Assembly: GCF_007896895.1 (NCBI RefSeq)
Contig: NZ_VOGW01000187.1
Coordinates: forward strand, 20,425 to 84,424
Reading direction: 5' to 3'
Origin: Streptomyces misionensis
GTDB lineage: Bacteria > Actinomycetota > Actinomycetes > Streptomycetales > Streptomycetaceae
DNA length: 64,000 nucleotides
Shown here: one piece after another, positions 21,972 through 29,027 of the stretch
Layout: every line of letters starts with the position of its first letter
Numbering within the stretch: the first letter of the stretch is position 1
Notes under the pieces: model-generated
The model's database searches: none
Seen by the model: only the letters and a program-made list of their open reading frames with translations
What the model was told of the DNA's origin: nothing
Translations under genes and position numbers: made by a program

Positions 21972-23068
21972 GTGAGCGACGGAGGGGGCTCGGCCGAGGA
22001 CTAGGCGCGCTGATCCCTGCCGCACCGGTCGAGAAGAACCCGGTCCCGACCGCGTTGGGAGGGGGACCGTCCGTCTCTTCCGCCGCGGGGCCGGTCATGA
22101 CGACGGACCGCGGAGTGGCCGCGGCGAAGGTGGCCTCGCTGCCGCCCGTTTCACGGGAAACCGAGGAGCCGTCGGCGAGCCCCGCCAAGGAGACGCCCAC
22201 GCCGCCGATGGGCGCCCACTTCGCCGAGATCCCCCTCGACGCCATCACGCCGAACCCGCGCCAGCCGCGCGAGGTCTTCGACGAGGACGCCCTGCACGAG
22301 CTGGTCACCTCCATCAAGGAAGTCGGTCTGCTCCAGCCGGTCGTCGTACGGCAGTTGGGCCCCGGCCGCTATGAGCTGATCATGGGCGAGCGCCGCTGGC
22401 GCGCCTGCCGTGAGGCCGGCCTGGAGGCCATCCCGGCCATCGTCCGGGCCACGGAGGACGAGAAGCTCCTCCTGGACGCGCTGCTGGAGAACCTGCACCG
22501 CGCGCAGCTGAACCCGCTGGAAGAGGCCGCCGCCTACGACCAGTTGCTGAAGGACTTCAACTGCACCCACGACCAGCTGGCCGACCGGATCGGACGCTCC
22601 AGGCCGCAGGTCTCCAACACATTGCGGCTGCTGAAGCTTTCGCCGACGGTCCAGAAGAGGGTCGCCGCCGGGGTCCTCTCCGCCGGCCATGCCCGGGCGT
22701 TGCTGTCCGTGGCGGACTCGGAGGAGCAGGACCGGCTGGCCCACCGCATCGTGGCCGAGGGGCTGTCGGTGCGGGCCGTCGAGGAGATCGTCACCCTGAT
22801 GGGCTCGCGGCCTCAGAAGCCGCAGCGGCCCAAGGGGCCGAGGGCCGGCTCCCGGCTCTCCCCGGCGCTGAACGAGCTGGCGACCCGGTTGTCCGACCGC
22901 TTCGAGACCCGGGTGAAGGTCGACCTCGGGCAGAAGAAGGGCAAGATCACCGTGGAGTTCGCCTCCGTGGAGGACCTCCAGCGGATTCTCGGCACCCTGG
23001 CACCGGGCGAGGGCCCGGTCCTTCCCAAGGACCTTCAGGAGAATGCCGACGACGACCAGGACGACTGA
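21968..23068 (+). CDS. parB: Chromosome-partitioning protein ParB
   Basis: A 366-residue CTPase clamp that loads at parS and spreads to form the partition complex. The N-terminus [16 protein letters not shown] is the ParA-interacting motif. The CTP-binding region has G-E-R-R-W-R-A-C-R and [17 protein letters not shown] helix-turn-helix, [14 protein letters not shown], recognises parS, and a C-terminal dimerisation domain follows. The GTG start overlaps the parA stop by four bases. A one-mismatch parS lies within its linker coding region and also encodes V-S-R-E-T. Confidence 0.97.
   Translation: MSERRRGLGRGLGALIPAAPVEKNPVPTALGGGPSVSSAAGPVMTTDRGVAAAKVASLPPVSRETEEPSASPAKETPTPPMGAHFAEIPLDAITPNPRQPREVFDEDALHELVTSIKEVGLLQPVVVRQLGPGRYELIMGERRWRACREAGLEAIPAIVRATEDEKLLLDALLENLHRAQLNPLEEAAAYDQLLKDFNCTHDQLADRIGRSRPQVSNTLRLLKLSPTVQKRVAAGVLSAGHARALLSVADSEEQDRLAHRIVAEGLSVRAVEEIVTLMGSRPQKPQRPKGPRAGSRLSPALNELATRLSDRFETRVKVDLGQKKGKITVEFASVEDLQRILGTLAPGEGPVLPKDLQENADDDQDD
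22148..22161. promoter_or_regulatory. Near-parS site inside parB
   Basis: GTTTCACGGGAAAC differs from parS by one base (T to G at position 9). It lies in the parB linker region and encodes V-S-R-E-T. Whether ParB binds is unknown. Confidence 0.55.
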
Positions 23069-23102
23069 TCCGGGGCGCCCCGGACGGTTGGGTCCGGGCA
23101 TC

Positions 23103-23143
23103 GAGCGGGCCGTGTCCGGTGTGTACCGGAACACGGCCCGCTC
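23103..23143 (+). terminator. parAB terminator
   Basis: A 13-bp perfect outer stem (23103-23115 with 23131-23143) continued by five more pairs after a bulged A, followed by a T-containing stretch, 35 bases after the parB stop. Confidence 0.85.
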
Positions 23144-23262
23144 TTTGCTTTGGGGCAGTATCGAGCGAATCGCTTCGTGGATACGATGCCGATCAGGAAG
23201 CGCAGTGCTCTGACGACCGCCCGCGCTGTGGTGGTCGGTGACGGAAGCGAGGAACGGCTTTC

Positions 23263-23880
23263 ATGGGGCGTCGGCTTGTGCCGCTCACTCTGGACAATCT
23301 TCAGGACCTTCCCCAACGCTGTCGCTCATGTGTCTTCTGGGAACTGGACCCCGTCAGCGGCGAGGCGGCGGTCAAGGGCGGCACGGCCGCCGTGGAGAAG
23401 GAGTCCTGGATCTCCGCTGTGCTGCTCGACTGGGGCTCGTGCGGACGCGTGGTCTACGTCGATGACGCACCGGTGGGCTTTGTGCTCTACGCCCCTCCCG
23501 CCTACGTCCCCCGCTCGGCGGCTTTCCCCACGAGCCCGATCTCTCCCGACGCCGTCCAGCTGATCACGTCCTTCATCAAGCCCGGATACCAGGGTCAGGG
23601 CCTCGGACGGGTGCTGGTGCAGACGGTCGCCAAGGATCTGCTCCGCCGGGGCTTCAAGGCCATAGAGGCCTTCGGAGACGCCCGCTGGAAGGAGCCCGCC
23701 TGTCTGCTGCCGGCCGACCATCTGCTGGCCGTGGGCTTCAAGACGGTACGACAGCACCCCACGCATCCTCGGCTGCGGCTGGAGCTGCGTTCCACCCTCT
23801 CCTGGAAGGAGGACGTCGAGATGGCGATCGACCGGCTGCTGGGCGCCGTCCAGAAGGAACCCGCGCTGAGGCCGCTCTAG
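23263..23880 (+). CDS. GNAT-family N-acetyltransferase next to parB
   Basis: A 205-residue protein with a GNAT fold: I-K-P-G-Y-Q-G-Q-G-L-G-R-V-L-V-Q near residues 107-122 is the acetyl-CoA pyrophosphate loop (motif A). R-C-R-S-C-V-F-W-E-L-D near residue 20 is a conserved N-terminal signature of this subgroup. The substrate is not known. The gene follows parB at this place in Streptomyces chromosomes, but the parAB terminator separates them. The ATG has AGGAACGG upstream. It converges on trxA, with a terminator and a parS site in between. Confidence 0.85.
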   Translation: MGRRLVPLTLDNLQDLPQRCRSCVFWELDPVSGEAAVKGGTAAVEKESWISAVLLDWGSCGRVVYVDDAPVGFVLYAPPAYVPRSAAFPTSPISPDAVQLITSFIKPGYQGQGLGRVLVQTVAKDLLRRGFKAIEAFGDARWKEPACLLPADHLLAVGFKTVRQHPTHPRLRLELRSTLSWKEDVEMAIDRLLGAVQKEPALRPL

Positions 23881-23905
23881 CCGGCGCTCGCCGGAGGGAC
23901 ATAAG

Positions 23906-23939
23906 CGAATGGGCCAACCCTCGGGGGTTGGCCCATTCG
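23906..23939. terminator. Bidirectional terminator between the GNAT gene and trxA
   Basis: Perfect 15-bp arms 23906-23920 and 23925-23939 with a 4-base loop, located between convergent genes and directly followed by parS. Confidence 0.88.
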
Positions 23940-23940
23940 T

Positions 23941-23954
23941 GTTTCACGTGAAAC
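23941..23954. promoter_or_regulatory. parS site after trxA
   Basis: Perfect GTTTCACGTGAAAC, one base from the trxA stop codon and one base from the terminator hairpin. Confidence 0.95.
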
Positions 23955-23955
23955 A

Positions 23956-24285
23956 TCACTCGGCGATGAAGTCCTCGAGGTCGCGCACGATCGCGGCCTT
24001 GGGCTTGGCGCCGACGATGGTCTTGGCGACCTCGCCACCCTGGTAGACGTTCAGAGTCGGGATGGACATGACGCCGTACTTGGCGGCCGTGGCCGGGTTC
24101 TCGTCGATGTTGAGCTTGACGATCTCGATCTTGTCCCCGTGCTCGGCGGCGATCGCCTCAAGGGAAGGGGCGATCTGGCGGCACGGACCGCACCAGGCGG
24201 CCCAGAAGTCCACCAGCACGGGCTTGTCGTTCTTGAGGACGTCCTCCTCGAAGGAGGCGTCGGTCACGTTCTTCAGGGCGGCCAC
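23956..24285 (-). CDS. trxA: Thioredoxin
   Basis: A 109-residue thioredoxin with the redox site W-C-G-P-C near residues 31-35 and the cis-proline in M-S-I-P-T-L. It reduces disulfides in cytoplasmic proteins and, in Streptomyces, the anti-sigma factor RsrA. The GTG start gives V-A-A-L-K-N-V, with AAGGAG about 12 bases upstream. It follows trxB by 57 bases and is most likely co-transcribed from the sigma-R-like promoter ahead of trxB. Confidence 0.96.
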   Translation of the reverse strand: MAALKNVTDASFEEDVLKNDKPVLVDFWAAWCGPCRQIAPSLEAIAAEHGDKIEIVKLNIDENPATAAKYGVMSIPTLNVYQGGEVAKTIVGAKPKAAIVRDLEDFIAE

Positions 24286-24342
24286 TCTGGGCTCCTTACC
24301 TTGGTCGTGGGGTAGGCGGGGAAGGAAAGCTGAGAGGAAGGC

Positions 24343-25314
24343 TCAGACCGCGGCGGTCTTCTCGGGCTCGGCCTTGTCCTCGTCCGCCAGGGCGGCGAGG
24401 AAGCGCTCGGCGTCCAGAGCGGCGGAGCAGCCGGTGCCGGCCGCGGTGATCGCCTGTCGGTAGGTGTGGTCGACCACGTCACCGGCGGCGAAGACACCGG
24501 TCACATTGGTGCGGGTGGACGGGGCGGCGACCTTCAGGTAGCCCTCCTCGTCGAGGTCCAGCTGGCCCTTGAACAGCTCGGTGCGCGGGTCGTGGCCGAT
24601 CGCGATGAACAGCCCCGTCACGGGCAGCTCGGACAGCTCACCGGTCTTGACGTTGCGCAGCTTCAGCCCGGAGAGCTTCTGGTCGCCCTGGATCTCGGCG
24701 ACCTCGCTGTCCCAGACGAACTTGATCTTCGGGTCGCCGAAGGCGCGCTCCTGCATCGCCTTGGAAGCACGCAGCGTGTCCCGGCGGTGGACGATCGTGA
24801 CGGACTTGGCGAAGCGCGAGAGGAAGGTGGCCTCCTCCATCGCGGTGTCGCCGCCGCCGATCACGGCGATGTCCTGGTCCTTGAAGAAGAACCCGTCACA
24901 GGTGGCGCACCAGGAGACGCCGCGTCCGGAGAGCGCGTCCTCGTTCGGGAGGCCGAGCTTGCGGTGCTGGGAGCCCGTGGTGACGATGACGGCCTTCGCC
25001 TTGTGGACCGTGCCCGAGGTGTCGGTGACGGTCTTGATCTCACCGGTCAGATCGACCGAGACGATGTCGTCGGGGATCAGCTCGGCGCCGAAGCGCTCGG
25101 CCTGCGCCCGCATGTTGTCCATGAGGTCGGGGCCCATGATGCCGTCGCGGAAGCCCGGGAAGTTCTCCACCTCGGTGGTGTTCATCAGCGCACCACCGGC
25201 GGTGACGGCGCCTTCGAACACCAGCGGCTTCAGCGACGCACGGGCGGTGTACAGCGCCGACGTATAGCCTGCGGGCCCGGAGCCGATGATGATCACGTTA
25301 CGGACGTCGCTCAC
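24343..25314 (-). CDS. trxB: Thioredoxin reductase
   Basis: A 323-residue NADPH-dependent flavoenzyme that reduces thioredoxin. The FAD motif G-S-G-P-A-G is at residues 11-16, the redox pair C-A-T-C near 136-139, and the NADPH motif [10 protein letters not shown] follows. The second FAD motif, [19 protein letters not shown], is near residues 279-297. The GTG start S-D-V-R-N-V-I-I-I is typical. A GGAAT-N18-GTT promoter lies upstream. Confidence 0.97.
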   Translation of the reverse strand: MSDVRNVIIIGSGPAGYTSALYTARASLKPLVFEGAVTAGGALMNTTEVENFPGFRDGIMGPDLMDNMRAQAERFGAELIPDDIVSVDLTGEIKTVTDTSGTVHKAKAVIVTTGSQHRKLGLPNEDALSGRGVSWCATCDGFFFKDQDIAVIGGGDTAMEEATFLSRFAKSVTIVHRRDTLRASKAMQERAFGDPKIKFVWDSEVAEIQGDQKLSGLKLRNVKTGELSELPVTGLFIAIGHDPRTELFKGQLDLDEEGYLKVAAPSTRTNVTGVFAAGDVVDHTYRQAITAAGTGCSAALDAERFLAALADEDKAEPEKTAAV

Positions 25315-25384
25315 GGCTTGATTCCTCGTCTCTGGTCTGCGTCAGTGACCGGTGGATGCCCCTTTCGGAGCTCTCACCCCACCC

Positions 25385-25410
25385 AACGGATCCTACGGGG
25401 CGCGCATTCC
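25385..25410 (-). promoter_or_regulatory. Sigma-R-type promoter of trxBA
   Basis: Minus strand GGAAT (25406-25410) and GTT (25385-25387) are exactly 18 bases apart, the consensus for sigma-R of Streptomyces, which is known to control trxBA under thiol-oxidative stress. Initiation would be near 25378, about 65 bases before the trxB GTG. Confidence 0.85.
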
Positions 25411-25482
25411 CGCTGTGTCCGGGCACACGCGTGCGGCACACGACGGAGCGAACGGGGACGCCACGCCGGACCGGGACCCGGC

Positions 25483-26421
25483 TCAGGGACGGGCGACGGG
25501 CTGCTTCAGAAGAACCTTGCCGACGGTGGTGGACGGCTGCCCCACACAGGCGGCGTCGACCACATAGGCGGTGACGCGCGCACTGTTCTGAGGATCGGGC
25601 AGGACCACGAGATAGGCGCTCTTCCCGGCGTAGGAGCCGTTCTTCGCCGCCAGTGCCTGCTCCCCTCGGGGAATCGCCTGCCGCACGCAGTCCGGAACCG
25701 GAACCTGCGGCTGGAGGAGCGTGTTCGCGCTCTCGGTCGACTGCGGGGTGTTCGGCTGGACGCCGCTGCCCGATCGCGGCTGCTGGGTGGCCGGGCTTCG
25801 CTGAAGGCCCTTCTTCGCTCCCAGCAGCTCCCGCACCTGGTTCTGGACGCTGGCGCCGGAGAAACTCTCCGCGGACGCGCTCGGCTTGCCGTGGGCCGTG
25901 GTGGACGTTCCGCCGCCGAGCGACTGGAGCACCAGCGCACCGGCACCCAGAACGGCGGCGGTCAGCACACCACCCAGCACCACGGCCCGGCGCCGCCGCC
26001 CGCTCCTTTCCCTGCCCGGCTTCCGCCCCGGCCCGGTCGCCGCATGCGGCCGACCGCCGGGACGGCCGACCGGAGCCGAGACCGCACGATCCGCCGGGGC
26101 CGCACGATCCGCCGGGGCCGATGTTTCACGTGAAACATCACCTGCGGGCTCCTCCTCAGGGGCAGAGGCATGGAGCAGAGCCTCGGCGGCAAGGGCGGCA
26201 TCGATCCGCTGCGCCACGTCGGCCGGCATCGGCTCGTCCGCCGGGGAGGACCCCAGTAGCCCCCGGATCTCCTCCAACGAGGCGTAGATGTCCGCGCACA
26301 GCTCACAGGCGCCCAGATGACGCCGTACGTCCGTGCCTCGCCCGGCGGGGAGCAGGCCTTCGGCGAGGTCGGAGATCTCCGTGACGTCCGGGTGCCCGGC
26401 CGCGTCGGTCGTCGCTGTCAC
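25483..26421 (-). CDS. Probable anti-sigma factor for SigM, zinc-finger membrane protein
   Basis: A 312-residue protein whose N-terminal anti-sigma domain carries H-L-G-A-C-E-L-C near residues 35-42, the HxxxCxxC zinc motif of ZAS proteins. An Ala/Pro-rich linker follows, then a single membrane segment in the R-R-R-A-V-V-L-G-G-V-L-T-A-A-V-L stretch near 160-178 and an extracytoplasmic C-terminal region. The GTG start overlaps the sigM stop, the usual arrangement of cognate pairs. The linker contains a parS site read as V-S-R-E-T. Pairing with SigM is inferred from context. Confidence 0.85.
   Translation of the reverse strand: MTATTDAAGHPDVTEISDLAEGLLPAGRGTDVRRHLGACELCADIYASLEEIRGLLGSSPADEPMPADVAQRIDAALAAEALLHASAPEEEPAGDVSRETSAPADRAAPADRAVSAPVGRPGGRPHAATGPGRKPGRERSGRRRRAVVLGGVLTAAVLGAGALVLQSLGGGTSTTAHGKPSASAESFSGASVQNQVRELLGAKKGLQRSPATQQPRSGSGVQPNTPQSTESANTLLQPQVPVPDCVRQAIPRGEQALAAKNGSYAGKSAYLVVLPDPQNSARVTAYVVDAACVGQPSTTVGKVLLKQPVARP
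26123..26136. promoter_or_regulatory. parS site inside the anti-sigma gene
   Basis: Perfect GTTTCACGTGAAAC within a 20-bp perfect palindrome (26120-26139), in the coding sequence of the linker, encoding V-S-R-E-T. Confidence 0.95.
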
Positions 26422-27164
26422 GCTCGCCCACCTCCGCCCTTCACTACGGCTGAATCGGTCGGTCCCGGGTCCCGGAGCCCTCCGTCGGAGGGCTCCGTTG
26501 CGGATGGGACGGAAGCCCCTTGCCCCCGGTTCCGTCCCCGGCCGCTCTCTTCCCCGCCGGACGATTCGGGCCGGGGGGCTCCCCCGCGGCTGGGACGCAG
26601 ATGGGTGAGCAGCGGCAGCAGCCGGGCTCTGCCCCGGGCGCAGCGGCTCTTCACCGTCCCCGTCGGCACATCGAGGATCCGCGCCGCCTCGGCGACCGGA
26701 TAGCCCTGCATGTCCACGAGGACCAGCGCGGCCCGCTGCTCCGGCGGCAGAGTGCCGAGCGCCTCGATGAGCTGGCGGTGCAGATCGTTGCGCTCGGCCG
26801 GCGCGGAGGCGGACTCGTGCGGCTCCAGCAGTTGCTCCAGCCGTTCGGTGTCGTCCACCGGGGCGGTCTTGCGGGAGGCCGCCTTGCGGGCGCGGTCCAG
26901 GCAGGCGTTGACCGTGATCCGGTGCAGCCAGGTCGTCACCGCCGACTGCCCCCGGAAGGTGTGCGCGGCCCGGTAGGCCGACACCAGGGCGTCCTGCACC
27001 GCGTCGGCGGCCTCCTCGCGGTCGCCCAGCGTCCTCAGCGCGACCGCCCAGAGCCGGTCCCGGTGCCGCCGTACGATCTCGCCGAAGGCATCGGGGTCGC
27101 CCTGCACATGGCGGGCGAGCAGGTCGTGGTCGCTCACACCGCCGTACTCGGCGCCCTCTGCCAT
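26418..27164 (-). CDS. sigM: ECF sigma factor SigM
   Basis: A 248-residue extracytoplasmic-function sigma factor. Region 2 (residues 11-80) has D-P-D-A-F-G-E-I-V-R-R-H-R and A-D-A-V-Q-D-A-L-V-S-A-Y. Region 4 (about 130-185) has L-P-P-E-Q-R-A-A-L-V-L-V-D and the helix-turn-helix I-L-D-V-P-T-G-T-V-K-S-R-C-A-R-G-R. The last 55 residues are a Pro/Gly/Ser-rich tail. The ATG has GGAGGGG five bases upstream. Its place beside trxB and murJ matches sigM of actinobacteria, linked to envelope or oxidative stress. Confidence 0.93.
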   Translation of the reverse strand: MAEGAEYGGVSDHDLLARHVQGDPDAFGEIVRRHRDRLWAVALRTLGDREEAADAVQDALVSAYRAAHTFRGQSAVTTWLHRITVNACLDRARKAASRKTAPVDDTERLEQLLEPHESASAPAERNDLHRQLIEALGTLPPEQRAALVLVDMQGYPVAEAARILDVPTGTVKSRCARGRARLLPLLTHLRPSRGGAPRPESSGGEESGRGRNRGQGASVPSATEPSDGGLRDPGPTDSAVVKGGGGRA

Positions 27165-27190
27165 CTGTCCCCTCCGGTCCGGGTGAGACG

Positions 27191-28909
27191 TCAGCCCGTG
27201 AACTTCACTTCGCCGATGGCCTGCTTGTAACCGGCGCTGGCGTACAGCTGGGAGTCGTAGCCGGAGTTCGGCACGGCCGTCAACCAGACGAGGACGTACC
27301 GCGTCTTCAGCTGCTTGGCGACCTTCACCGTAGCGGTGGTGCCGGTGGTGGTGGCACTGCCGATCCGGGTCATCGAGTCCAGCGACGCCGGGTTCAGCGA
27401 GTCCGCCGCGTACAGCTCCACCGTGGTGTGGTCGCCGCCGTAGCGCAGATCGAGGGTGGCGGTGCCGAGCTGCGTGGCCGAGCCGAGGTCGTAGACGATG
27501 CCGACACCCGGCTTGTACGGCGCGATGGACGGCCCCTCGTTGAAGGACTTCGTCTTCCAGTAGGTCGACGGATTGCCGTCGTACGTCTTGGCGACATCAC
27601 CGGCGCTCTGGGCGTCGCCCTTGGCGACGAACTCCTGGCCGCCCTGGATCTTTATCGGCGTCGTCTGCGGCCGGCCGGCGGTCTTGTCGCCGTCGTCCGT
27701 GGTCTGGCTCTTGTTGGTGTCGTTCGACTTGCCGCCCTGGTCCATCAGGGCATCGGCCAGCTGCCAGCTGCCGAGACCGAGTGCGGCGATGAGGAGGGCG
27801 GAGACCGCCCACTTCAGGGCCTTTCCGGTGCGGCTCTGCAACGGGGGCGGCGGTGGCGCGATCGGCTGGGTGGCGCCGGGGTGCACTGCGGGGCGGCCGT
27901 AGGTGCCCTGCTGGTACGTGGTGCGCTGGTACTCCGGCGGTGCCGTGAACGTCGGCTCCGGCGGGCGGATGCGGGGCATCTCGCTGATCGCCTTCACCAG
28001 CTCCTCGGGAGTGGTGCACGCCGCTTCGTGCCGGGACGCGGTGGCACCGTCGTTGACGAGGGCCCGCATGGCCAGTTCGGACAGACCGCGGTGGATACCG
28101 GCCCGCACCTGGTCCGGTGCGATGAGGCCGACGTCCTTCGGGAGGCCGGACAGGCCGTAGGCGTCGTTCTCGTAGGGCCAGCGCTGGGTCAGCGCCGCGT
28201 ACAGCAGGGCGCCGATGGCCTCGGTGTCCGTGCGCTGCGGGGTGTCGGAGCTGATGCCGCGCAGCGCGGCGTTCACGGCGAGGCCGCGGATGCGCCACTG
28301 CCCGGTCGAGGTGCGCAGCACGGCGTTGGGGTTCAGCCGCAGATGGGCAAGGCCCTCGCGGTGCGCGGCGGCCATGGCGGAGGCCACCTGACTGACCATC
28401 TGGTAGGCGTCGTGCGGTTCCAGCGGGCCGGCCGTGAGCAGCGTGGACAGCTCGGTGGCGTCGGGCAGCCATTCGTGCACGACGTAGACGAGGTCGTTCT
28501 CCTCGACGGCGTCGAGGACCTGGACGAAGCGCGGGTCGCCGAGCAGCGCGGAGGACCGTGCGGCGGCGAGCACGGACCGAGCCCGCGTATGATCCGCAGG
28601 CAGCACATGGACACCGACCGCCCGACGAAGCTTCTCGTCGACGGCACGCCAGCTGCTGAACCCGTCCAGTCGGGTGACGCACTCCTCCAGCCGGTAGCGT
28701 CTGGCGAGTTTGTGACCGCTGTGCAGTTCCGGAGGCGAGGCCTGCTTCAAGGAACCCTTCGCGTCACTCCCCTGCGCCCCGTCACCGTCCGTGTCCCGCT
28801 CCGGGTTCTTGGCCACCCCGTCGGCCGTGGACTGGTCCGCCTTCGCGGTCAGCGGCTGCTCGCCGCTGTTGTCTGCCACGTCGACGGCAGCCGTGCTCCG
28901 TTCCGCCAC
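27191..28909 (-). CDS. Membrane pseudokinase with C-terminal beta-sandwich, MurJ partner
   Basis: 572 residues from GTG (V-A-E-R-S-T-A-A-V-D); the frame is open to a GTG at 28969. A Ser/Thr-kinase-like domain (about residues 70-325) lacks catalysis: the HRDLKPEN motif is H-L-R-L-N-P-N-A-V and DFG is R-G-L. A membrane helix lies around residues 358-385, followed by an extracytoplasmic domain of about 180 residues resembling discoidin/F5-8-type beta-sandwiches. In Mycobacterium the same parts are fused behind MviN/MurJ; here they form a separate gene just downstream of murJ, implying control of lipid II flipping. Upstream GGGAGGCAGGGAC supports the chosen start. Confidence 0.87.
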   Translation of the reverse strand: MAERSTAAVDVADNSGEQPLTAKADQSTADGVAKNPERDTDGDGAQGSDAKGSLKQASPPELHSGHKLARRYRLEECVTRLDGFSSWRAVDEKLRRAVGVHVLPADHTRARSVLAAARSSALLGDPRFVQVLDAVEENDLVYVVHEWLPDATELSTLLTAGPLEPHDAYQMVSQVASAMAAAHREGLAHLRLNPNAVLRTSTGQWRIRGLAVNAALRGISSDTPQRTDTEAIGALLYAALTQRWPYENDAYGLSGLPKDVGLIAPDQVRAGIHRGLSELAMRALVNDGATASRHEAACTTPEELVKAISEMPRIRPPEPTFTAPPEYQRTTYQQGTYGRPAVHPGATQPIAPPPPPLQSRTGKALKWAVSALLIAALGLGSWQLADALMDQGGKSNDTNKSQTTDDGDKTAGRPQTTPIKIQGGQEFVAKGDAQSAGDVAKTYDGNPSTYWKTKSFNEGPSIAPYKPGVGIVYDLGSATQLGTATLDLRYGGDHTTVELYAADSLNPASLDSMTRIGSATTTGTTATVKVAKQLKTRYVLVWLTAVPNSGYDSQLYASAGYKQAIGEVKFTG

Positions 28910-29027
28910 CGTCGTCCCTGCCTCCCCATCCGTTGCACGCTGTCCGACGCCGAAACCAATTGTGCCCACAGTCCGCCGCTATGCACGACACGCGGGGGCG
29001 GACGATGGTTGTGCCCCTACCCCCGCC

